Shown: piece by piece, positions 34,901-41,694 of the stretch
Layout of the letters: each line of letters begins with the position of its first letter
How positions within the stretch are numbered: the stretch's first letter is position 1
Virus record (IMG/VR): IMGVR_UViG_3300027763_000040
Span: 34,874 to 98,873 of that record
Reading direction: 5' to 3' (one strand)
DNA from: a virus
Length of the DNA stretch: 64,000 nucleotides
Made by a program: the position numbers and the translations under genes
The notes under the pieces: generated by a model
What the model was told of the DNA's origin: nothing
Databases searched by the model: none
Seen by the model: only the letters and a program-made list of their open reading frames with translations

Positions 34901-37900
34901 TATTTCCACCAGATGTGGGTGTAATTAATAATCCCGATCCCCCAGCAAGAAAAACAGTTCCATAAGTAAGACCATAAAGTGAAGTTAATGCACTATTTGT
35001 TCTTAAAGTCCAAGTAATCGCATCAGTTGATGTTACAGTAGTACCACCATACTGATTGACAAAAATTCCAGAATTATAAATTACTCGATAAGATCCAATA
35101 GCATTTGGAGTAGTTCTAATTGTCCATCTAATTGTATCTGTGGAACTTGCAAGTTTATTAAATCCCGCTGCAATATGAATTCCATTACCATATGCCAAAT
35201 TGTTAAGTTGCTCTGCACCAATTCCAGATGTTCTTGCAGTCCAACGAATAGCATCAGTTGATACAAAAATATTACCATTAAGATCCCCAACAATATATGG
35301 AGTTGATTCCGAAGATACATAATTTGATGAAAGTATTGAACTTGATCCACCACAAGTTCTAATTGTCCAAGTAATAGCATCGGGACTTGTGATTATTGCC
35401 CCATTAACACCAGTCATAACATAAGTTCCACTTGGTGCAGTACCATACATTAAAGAATATTGGGTAGAGTTTGGAATTCCACTAACTCTTATAGTCCAAA
35501 CAATCGCATCAGTGGATGTCCCATAATAACTTGGAAATATTCCAACATCAGTTCCAAAAACATATAATGATCCCGAATAAATCAAAAGTGGGCCACCCCC
35601 TAAACTTCGTCCAATTCGAGTTGTTCCAAATCCAGATGTTCTCAAAATCCAAGTATTTGTATCAACAGATGTTGCAATTGTTCCAGAATCTCCAACTGCA
35701 ACATAAAGAGAATTTCCATATACAAGATGATTAATTGTAGTTGCTCCAAAAGCACTGTTTGTTCTGGTCCAAATAATCCCATCAGTACTACTAATCATTG
35801 TTTTAATATTACCACCAGTTCCTCCAGTACCTGGAGTTACTGTGATTGTGGGCGCATCTCCAAATTCTAGACGACGAATCAACCAAGAGTTATAAGCACC
35901 ACCACCTCCTCCACCACCAGATCCAACAGTTCCAGTTGCTTTTCCTGCTGCTCCGCCTCCACCAGCACCGATTGCTTCAATATAAATCTGAGATGCTGTT
36001 GGAGGAATATAAAAAGTTTGTGCTCCTGATGCAGTAAACTCCTGATATCCTCGATATATTGGAGAACCGATTGTACTAGATGTAGAGTTAATCGTTTGCC
36101 ACTGTTTTGCAGTTATATTGGAAACCGCAAGAGTTCCAGATACACCACCAGCAACAATCGAAGAACCATAAACAGAAGTTGTGATTGAAGTAGATCCAAA
36201 TCCACTAACTCTCGAAATCCAAGAGATTCCATCTGTAGATATTGCTAGTGTTCCCGCAGAACCAAAGGCAACAAATTGGGTTCCACCATAAAATAAACTA
36301 TTAATCGCCGTCGTACCAAATCCAGTTGTTCTTAAAGTCCAAGAGATTGTATCTGTAGAAGTTCTTAAGAGACCAGCATTGCCAGCAATAGTATAAGTAT
36401 TATTACCATAACCAAAAGCATTAATCGCCGTCGCACCAAATCCAGAAGTTCTTAAAACCCAGTTAATGTTATCTGTAGAAACATTTAAAAATCCAACTTC
36501 ACCCATATAGTTGGTTCCATGAGCAAAAGCATAAGAACCACCAGAACCTAGTGCAGTGATTGCTAGTGTATTAACTGCAGTTGTTCTAGAAGTCCAAGAA
36601 ACTCCATCAGTTGATGCCCGTAAAAGTGCTCCAGTTCCAAATGAAGATAAGATTGTTTGATTGGAAGTTTGTATGTCTCCAGTATTAGTACCAAAGACAT
36701 AGATATCATTTCCAACTCCAATCGTCGATATTGCAGTTGTACCAAATCCAGAAGTTCTTAAGACCCAAGTAATCGTATCAGTCGATGTTACAGTACTTCC
36801 ATTTTGACCAGCACCTACATAGACTCCATTATTATAAGTAAGTTGTAATAGTGATGTAGATCCGAGTCCAGAAGTTCTTAAGACCCAATGAATCGCATTC
36901 GTTGAAACGGTTATATATGTTGCACCACATCCAAGATATAGATTATTTGCATAGATTAATCCAACTAATGAGTTACCAGCACCAATCGCAGTAGTTCGAA
37001 TCACCCAAGCAATCGAATCTGTGGAAGATGATGTGAATGATGGTACAGATGCAACATATTTTTCAGTTGCATTTTGCCCATATGCCAAAGCATTAATGGT
37101 ACTTGTACCAAATCCTGTTGTTCTTAAGGTCCAAGAAATAGTATCTGTCGAAGATATAATAGTACCAGATGATCCTCCAGTAACATAAAGACTTCCACTA
37201 TATACGAATGTTGGTCCACTATTACCAACACTGTTTCCCAGAGTGGCAGTTGTTCCAACGGTTCTCGCTGTCCAGTTAATACTATCAGTCGAAACAAGAA
37301 CATTACCTTGATTCAAATAGTTATTTGATGTTGCAAGATAATATCCACCACCAGATGTTAAGGCAGTAATACCTTGAGTGTTGAGTCCTGCAGTTCTTAA
37401 TGCCCAAGAAATAGTATCGGTTGAAGCCCTTAAAATTGCACCATTACCAATCGATCCCAAAATACTTGTCGTTGATGTTGAAATTGTAGGTACTGAAAAT
37501 CCAGGTCCTGCCACCACAAAAGTATTATTACCATAAGTGGAGGTATATATTGTAGATGTACCAAATCCAGAAGTTCGTGCAATCCAAGTAATCGCATCAG
37601 TTGATGTTGCAGTATTTCCACCAGCACCACTCGCATTAAAAATTCCATTACCATAGGTCAATGCATACACATTGGCACCCATTGTACCTACAGTTCTTAA
37701 AACCCAACTAATACAATCCGTAGATGATGCAATATTAAACCCACCGATAACATATAAAGAATTTCCATAAGTGGAAGTAAAAATTGCATTAGCAGGAAAT
37801 CCAGTGGTTCTTAAAACCCAGTTAATTCCATCAGTGGAAGATGAAAATGATCTAGCAACATTAGTAGTTACGCCATATGTATTGATTGGGGTATTCCCAT

Positions 37901-38930
37901 AAACAATTGAATATATGCTAACAAATCCCAATCCAGTTGATCTTGCAAACCAACTAATTGAATCGGTAGAAGTTGAGAAATAACCTCCACTACCACCCAC
38001 AAGATAAACTCCATTTCCATAATTGATGAGAGGTCCAACATCAATAGCATTTGAATAATCTAAAGTAGTTCCAGAAGTTCTCTTAGTCCAAAAAATACCA
38101 TCTGTCGAAACTGTTATGGATCCAGCAAGACCAGTAGCAACATATAAATTATTACCATATCCAACATTATGAAGAGCAGTTGTACCATATCCCGTAGTTC
38201 TCGAAACCCAATTGACTGCATCGGTTGAAGTTAATAATACTGCTCCCGTTCCTCCTGCAAGATAAAGATTGTTTCCATATCCTAAAGAGTATGGAGTAAA
38301 TACTGTACCAAAAGTTCTTTGAGTCCAGGTTGTATAATCAGCATACCCACCAGCAAGATAGATTCCATTATTATATGCGATACTATAAATCGCTGTTGTA
38401 CCAAATCCTGAAGTTCTTAAAGTCCAAGAAACGGTTTCTGCTCTACCAGCAATCAAATATTCATTGTTAAAATATATTGATTTTGCAATATTAGTTGTAC
38501 CAAATCCTGATGTTCTTAAAGACCAGGAAACAGAATCAGTTGAAGAAGTTAAGGTTCCAGAAACTCCAGAAGCAACATAATTTGTTCCTGAAGATGCTAA
38601 GTTATTGATCGCGGAAGTACCGAATCCTGATGTTCTTAAGGACCAGGAAACAGTATCGGTTGAAGTTGTTAATGTTCCAGAATCTCCACCATTAACATAA
38701 ACAGTTCCATAAGTCGCAGCATTAATATTAGTAGTACCAAATCCAGAAGTTCTAAGTGTCCAGTAAAATGCTCCAGGATAAACACTTAAAAACTTACCAC
38801 CATTTCCAGATACAGATGGATATATTGGAGTACCAGTTAATACAGCATCTGCATAAGTCTTATTTGCCGCATCTGTTGTATTAACTACTGTACTAATACC
38901 AGTAATATTATTGCTGCCTAATATTGCCAT
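28944..38930 (-). CDS. Giant Asp-box repeat adhesin / tail fibre (3328 aa)
   Basis: The N-terminus MAILGSNNITGISTVVNTTDAANKTYADAV resembles cyanophage fibre attachment starts and is shared with the two following genes. Most of the protein is a repeat of about 45-50 aa of the type TSTDTISWTLRTSGFGTTAI-LAYGNNLYVAGGASGTL. The S-T-D-x-I-x-W core is an Asp-box (BNR) as in sialidase-like and Ycf48-like propellers; well over fifty copies are visible. A polyglycine-rich domain is split into three parts (near 36050-35800, 34910-34500, and the C-terminus), with repeat arrays inserted between them. The end GGGGGGGGYS...GGNGYVKITWW is shared with the two sister proteins. Likely a long receptor-binding or glycan-binding fibre. 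Codon use is like its neighbours. Confidence 0.85.
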   Translation of the reverse strand: MAILGSNNITGISTVVNTTDAANKTYADAVLTGTPIYPSVSGNGGKFLSVYPGAFYWTLRTSGFGTTNINAATYGTVYVNGGDSGTLTTSTDTVSWSLRTSGFGTSAINNLASSGTNYVASGVSGTLTSSTDSVSWSLRTSGFGTTNIAKSIYFNNEYLIAGRAETVSWTLRTSGFGTTAIYSIAYNNGIYLAGGYADYTTWTQRTFGTVFTPYSLGYGNNLYLAGGTGAVLLTSTDAVNWVSRTTGYGTTALHNVGYGNNLYVATGLAGSITVSTDGIFWTKRTSGTTLDYSNAIDVGPLINYGNGVYLVGGSGGYFSTSTDSISWFARSTGLGFVSIYSIVYGNTPINTYGVTTNVARSFSSSTDGINWVLRTTGFPANAIFTSTYGNSLYVIGGFNIASSTDCISWVLRTVGTMGANVYALTYGNGIFNASGAGGNTATSTDAITWIARTSGFGTSTIYTSTYGNNTFVVAGPGFSVPTISTSTTSILGSIGNGAILRASTDTISWALRTAGLNTQGITALTSGGGYYLATSNNYLNQGNVLVSTDSINWTARTVGTTATLGNSVGNSGPTFVYSGSLYVTGGSSGTIISSTDTISWTLRTTGFGTSTINALAYGQNATEKYVASVPSFTSSSTDSIAWVIRTTAIGAGNSLVGLIYANNLYLGCGATYITVSTNAIHWVLRTSGLGSTSLLQLTYNNGVYVGAGQNGSTVTSTDTITWVLRTSGFGTTAISTIGVGNDIYVFGTNTGDIQTSNQTILSSFGTGALLRASTDGVSWTSRTTAVNTLAITALGSGGSYAFAHGTNYMGEVGFLNVSTDNINWVLRTSGFGATAINAFGYGNNTYTIAGNAGLLRTSTDTISWTLRTTGFGTTAINSLFYGGTQFVAFGSAGTLAISTDGISWISRVSGFGSTSITTSVYGSSIVAGGVSGTLAVSNITAKQWQTINSTSSTIGSPIYRGYQEFTASGAQTFYIPPTASQIYIEAIGAGGGGAAGKATGTVGSGGGGGGGAYNSWLIRRLEFGDAPTITVTPGTGGTGGNIKTMISSTDGIIWTRTNSAFGATTINHLVYGNSLYVAVGDSGTIATSVDTNTWILRTSGFGTTRIGRSLGGGPLLIYSGSLYVFGTDVGIFPSYYGTSTDAIVWTIRVSGIPNSTQYSLMYGTAPSGTYVMTGVNGAIITSPDAITWTIRTCGGSSSILSSNYVSSESTPYIVGDLNGNIFVSTDAIRWTARTSGIGAEQLNNLAYGNGIHIAAGFNKLASSTDTIRWTIRTTPNAIGSYRVIYNSGIFVNQYGGTTVTSTDAITWTLRTNSALTSLYGLTYGTVFLAGGSGLLITPTSGGNTTLTWTGKSPTGTATYTLTSSGGTGASSSDVTAGTAGAAAAVTLNPLYTTAGLAGGAGLTSWASVNNAIQSNTYQVTGGGGGAFNTRAGGNSLTYYYRNAYNTAGSASGGNGIDGIPGSYTGNIGSGGGGGGALSTGINSWYLRTSGFGTTAIAALTYGNSFHVAGGFTPTITWVLRTSGQVSANIGPGGFTTGGYPITYDGSSLYLYCAQSGVLASSTDAITWTLRTSGFGTTAIGSVAYGVGRYVACGNGQWITASTDAITWTVRTAGFTAAQYSSMLYVDGRFSILSSNTNPPIFINSTDSIIWTQSATLPTAVTSYSAAFTYATGASNPYVVSPSSSPAQILVSTNATVWILRTSGTTQNIYTFAYNGSNLYVGGGTSGYLSTSTDTISWTLRTAGFGSNIIYTIAYNGGIFTAGGAGPTNTTSTDGITWILRTSNLNSNMLSIFYNNNTYIASGNIGTLAVSTQSTLSSLGNGGLLTASTDGVSWTLRTNSNIQTITLLSTSNSYYVAAGTNYISQTALIASTDNITWIARTTGFGTTTISAVTYSNNEFLIGGAASTLVTWTLRTSGFGASPTIFHAIYGGTSFLIGGSNGIAGGLISTSTDGVSWSLRSSGFGSSGINFYSYFNGEYLIGGSSTSITWTLRTSGTIGSINASGFKGTNYYVGGNSPSVMWTLRTSGFGTSTIQGLIYGNGLYVAAVTSTGFLRASTDGVSWTARTSPVIAPFFDTQSGTYDGTNYFIVGGAVTSGGLLTSTDTISWFLRTSGFGTSWIGSISYGSSETEKYIIAGQSGRLSSSTNSIAWTIRTSGFGTSSIVSAIYDGSDYYVGGSGPLLRASTDGIAWTTRTSPMSGGCTNIVYVSSTYTATSNSGSIVSSTNGIEWVLRTSGFGTSGIYGLVYNSNLYVTASVGGRIATSTDTITWITRTSGTVQDFVEMASDGTNYVAAAAAGVIVTSTQTILSSFGTGAYFAASTDAITWILRTTVTNTQSITTLASSSSYYVAATTNYMGESLGTLISSTDTISWTLRTSGFGSTGIVSSTYFNGEYLINSRGEPLVWTQRTVVGTSTGLGALTFGNGFYLAGGYGTNASVQVSTNAIQWVLRTSANAAPASIMQTMVFGGGIYVVGDSWPQIRTSTDTINWTLRTGGFLGGGVVSTLAYSVTPTEKYVGGRSGGIAGLISSTNAIQWTLRTTGFGTSSISAVVYGSNAYIAATAGGAISVSTDAIAWTMRTSGFGTSNILTLAYNGSNLYVVGGASGTLLSSTDTIAWTLRTSGFGTSQINTLSYGNNTYGAGGASGTNSSSTDGITWTLRGSGFGTTVIFASTFGNNLFLIASNATNTLSTASSVDPIYSLLSASTDSISWSLRTYSQIVDIVTLGSGGSYSFASGVSSGNISGNLIVSTDNINWVLRTSGFGATAINAFGYGIVYVAGGNNGILNTSTDTINWTLRTSGFGASTISTLAYNSNLYVAAGASGTTRTSTDAITWILRTSGFGISDINTLAYGTDTYIMGGASGTLVTSTQTILSSYGNGAFLRASTDSVSWTTRTAPLGTENFGSTGGFSSAGAFTLGWGNDSIFSTNYFLAASTDNINWQLRTAIFPSYAYTFTYGNGVYLYTTGGSGGIATSTDTISWTLRTSGSPGSQLFSSVYGSLPTNTFIVASGNSTYLATSTDTINWILRTTGFINAINSYGLTYNDGLYIATTNGQQRTSTDGITWALRTSGFGATSIFCGAYGNNLYVIGGGGGTIATSTQTLLLSYGTGGLLQASTDTITWTVRTTANNTTSITALDSEGLYTVASATNILNEYNIMISTDNINWAIRTSGFNTFTTTAINAFTYGGLGGAYVAAGNNGILSTSTDTITWSLRTSGFGTSAINALAYTNNIYVAGSVGGAIRSSTDAIAWIVRSSGFGTTNITRLIYGSSFVAAGPSGTLATASSTTQSVAGDGGAGTRGGGGGGGGYSQEQNRFGDGASGGNGYVKITWW
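29090..38770 (-). repeat. Asp-box repeat arrays in the 3328-aa adhesin
   Basis: DNA repeat of roughly 135-150 bp. The most constant stretch is the complement of CCAAATCCAGAAGTTCTTAA, encoding LRTSGFG. Interrupted by Gly-rich segments at about 36050-35800 and 34910-34500. A less frequent module (TQTILSSFGTGA...ASTD...VSTDNINW) recurs at about 37450, 36640, 33480, 32010, 30840, 30320 and 29630, at irregular spacing. Confidence 0.85.
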
Positions 38931-38951
38931 TTATTCAACATTAATATAAGT

Positions 38952-38959
38952 TATTTATT
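38952..38959 (-). promoter_or_regulatory. Late promoter AATAAATA before the giant adhesin
   Basis: AATAAATA 21 bp before the ATG at 38930, overlapping the stop of the preceding fibre gene. Confidence 0.6.
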
Positions 38960-41684
38960 ACCACCAGGTGATCCTCACAAATCCATCGCCACCATTTCCA
39001 CCATTCGCAAAAGTAGATCCAATGGCAGCACCTCCACCTCCACCACCTCCACGAGTTCCATTACCACCTGCGCCAGCACTTGATATACCAGCACCTCCTC
39101 CACCTCCACCAAAACCATAAGGAAGTGAAGTGATTGCAATACCAACTGCACCATTCGATCCTGTATTACTTCCACCAGCAGAGAAAATAGTATTGCCATA
39201 GAAAGTAATCGAACCACCACCACCTCCTGCGGAAGATGGTGTTCCTGCTCCACTACCACCGCCCGTTGATTGGAATGAGTTTGCCTGTGCCGTAGCAGAC
39301 ACTCCAACACCATTGATCGCAGTAACACCACCAGGGCCGCCAGCAGTTGTATAATAATAATTCGTGATATTTGTTTGAGCAATTCCAGCAACACCACCAG
39401 CACCACCACCATTTGCAACTAGTGTATAAGTTCCTCCAGGGCCAGTCCATGATATTGTTGTTCCTGCTCCTGCAGATCCAGAACTAGTTTCAGTTGTTGC
39501 TCCAGTTCCACCGACTCCAATATTTACACTTACATTTGAAGTTACTATAGATTTGGGAATATACCAAGAAGTATAAGAACCTCCAGAACCGCCAGTACCA
39601 GATAACTGAGATTGTGCAGTAATTAAAGATCCAGATACTCCAGCAACATAGTAATTATTATTCACAGATATTGATGATCTTAAAGATTGTGTCGTATTAG
39701 AAGTATTTACTCTCCAAACTATAGCATCTGTTGAGACATAAACTCCTCCATTATCACCTGCCAGAAGATAACTCAAAGATGCAGAAGAATATGAAAGAGT
39801 ATAGATTGAATCTCCAGAAAACCCTACAGTTCTTAGAGTCCAAGTGATTGCATCAGTTGAAGAGGTTAAGAATTTATCAGATCCTGCAGATACATAAACA
39901 GACCCATAAGTAAGTGTATTAATCGCGGAAGTACCGAATCCCGATGTTCTTAAGATCCAGGTAATAGTATCAGTTGAAGTATTTAAGATTCCATTATTAC
40001 CGCCAGCAACATAAACAGTTCCATAACTAAAGGCATTAATCGCAGTTGAACCAAATCCAGAAGTTCTTGCAATCCAGTTAATATTATCTGTAGAAACATT
40101 TAGGAATCCAATATCACCTCTATAGTTGGTTCCATGAGCAAAGGTATAAGAACCACCAGAACTTAGTAAAGTTACAGTTAATGTATTGAGTGCTGTAGTT
40201 CTTAAGACCCAAGTTATGCCATTAGTTGATGCTTGGAGACGGGCCCCAGTTCCAAATGAAGATAAGATTGTTTGATTGGAAGTTTGTATGACTCCAGAAC
40301 TTCCCCCAAAAACATATATGTCTTGACCAAAGATACTCGTATAAATGTCATTACCTGAAGGAGAAGTTCTCAATACCCATGCAATACCATCCGTAGAAGT
40401 TAGATTAGTTCCAGATGCACCAGCAGCAACATATAAGTTATTATTATGGGAAATGGTATAAAGATTACTTACAGTTCCAGAAGTCCTAAATGTCCATTGT
40501 ATGGCATTAGTAGAAGTTTCAATAAATCCCGAGTTGCCAACTATAGCATAAACAGAACCTACCGCAATATTGTTAAGCGTAGTGGTAGTTGAAGAAGTTC
40601 TGAATGTCCAGTATATGGTATTCGTCGAAGTTTGTATATATCCACTAATACCCGCAAGAACATAGTAGTTACTACTCAGAGTACTATAGATTCCAGAATA
40701 CACATAATTTGGATTCATTGGTACGGGACTAGTTCTTGTAAACCAACCAATACCATCAGTTGAAGTTGTTATTATTGCAGAAGCACTTAGATAAGTTGGA
40801 GTTGGTAAAGATCCATATAATACAGTATGTATTCCATAAATACCAGCAACCATAGGAGCATTGGTTCTTGTAGTCCATACGATTCCATTTGTAGAAGTTC
40901 CTGTTCCTCCGCTATTCGAATTATTAATGAACACATATAAATTATTCCCCAAAATAAGACCAGAACCAGCACCATTATTACCATTTCCAACTTGATTTAA
41001 AGGAGAAGAAATAGTTCTAAGTACCCAAGAAATAGTATCCGTGGAAGTTGCTAAATTTGAAGAATTTCCACCAGCAAAATAAGTATTATTAGCATAAAGA
41101 GATGCTAAAAAACCATTACCAGTTCCAGAAGTTCTTAAGACCCAGGTAATCGTTTCTACTCTTCCACCAATCAAATGTTCATTATTAAAGTAAGTTGCAC
41201 TATTAATATTGGTTGTTCCAAATCCTGAGGATCTTACAATCCAAGTGATTGTATCAGTTGAAGATCTCAATGCTCCTCCTGCTCCAGAAATAACATAAGT
41301 TGTTCCACCTGATGTAATATTTGAAATCGTCGTCGATCCAAAACCAGAAGTTCTTAATGACCAAGTAAGACCATTTTTTGCAAAAGTAGATCCAGTTGTT
41401 CCAGTACTTCCACCACCTCCAGCACCAACTGCCTCAACATATAAAAGATTTGCCTGAGAAGGCACTGTAAATGTTTGTGGAGATCCTGTTGTAGAAAACT
41501 CTTGATAGTTTGAAACATAATCCCATGAAACACTTGTACCATCAGTCGTAGTTAAAAACTCTCCATCATTTCCAGTTTGTGATGGCAATGTTGAAAGATT
41601 ATCGACATAAGACTTATAAACACCATCAGTTCCCTGAGTTGCTGTTGTAATGCCAGTAATAAAATTAGATCCTAGTATTGCCAT
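38958..41684 (-). CDS. Asp-box/polyglycine adhesin paralogue (908 aa)
   Basis: Begins MAILGSNFITGITTATQGTDGVYKSYVD, close to the giant adhesin. A polyglycine domain starts at YQEFSTTGSPQTFTVPSQANLLYVEAVGAGGGG. It is interrupted by one array of Asp-box repeats (about 41380-39600) and resumes at LSGTGGSGGSYTSWYIPKSIV, running to GGNGGDGFVRITWW. The repeats are closely related to those of the neighbour, for example the YFNNEHLIGGRVETITW module. Ribosome site GGAG eight to eleven bases before the ATG. Probably a receptor-binding fibre or fibre tip. Confidence 0.82.
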   Translation of the reverse strand: MAILGSNFITGITTATQGTDGVYKSYVDNLSTLPSQTGNDGEFLTTTDGTSVSWDYVSNYQEFSTTGSPQTFTVPSQANLLYVEAVGAGGGGSTGTTGSTFAKNGLTWSLRTSGFGSTTISNITSGGTTYVISGAGGALRSSTDTITWIVRSSGFGTTNINSATYFNNEHLIGGRVETITWVLRTSGTGNGFLASLYANNTYFAGGNSSNLATSTDTISWVLRTISSPLNQVGNGNNGAGSGLILGNNLYVFINNSNSGGTGTSTNGIVWTTRTNAPMVAGIYGIHTVLYGSLPTPTYLSASAIITTSTDGIGWFTRTSPVPMNPNYVYSGIYSTLSSNYYVLAGISGYIQTSTNTIYWTFRTSSTTTTLNNIAVGSVYAIVGNSGFIETSTNAIQWTFRTSGTVSNLYTISHNNNLYVAAGASGTNLTSTDGIAWVLRTSPSGNDIYTSIFGQDIYVFGGSSGVIQTSNQTILSSFGTGARLQASTNGITWVLRTTALNTLTVTLLSSGGSYTFAHGTNYRGDIGFLNVSTDNINWIARTSGFGSTAINAFSYGTVYVAGGNNGILNTSTDTITWILRTSGFGTSAINTLTYGSVYVSAGSDKFLTSSTDAITWTLRTVGFSGDSIYTLSYSSASLSYLLAGDNGGVYVSTDAIVWRVNTSNTTQSLRSSISVNNNYYVAGVSGSLITAQSQLSGTGGSGGSYTSWYIPKSIVTSNVSVNIGVGGTGATTETSSGSAGAGTTISWTGPGGTYTLVANGGGAGGVAGIAQTNITNYYYTTAGGPGGVTAINGVGVSATAQANSFQSTGGGSGAGTPSSAGGGGGSITFYGNTIFSAGGSNTGSNGAVGIAITSLPYGFGGGGGGAGISSAGAGGNGTRGGGGGGGAAIGSTFANGGNGGDGFVRITWW

Positions 41685-41694
41685 TTATTTTCTC

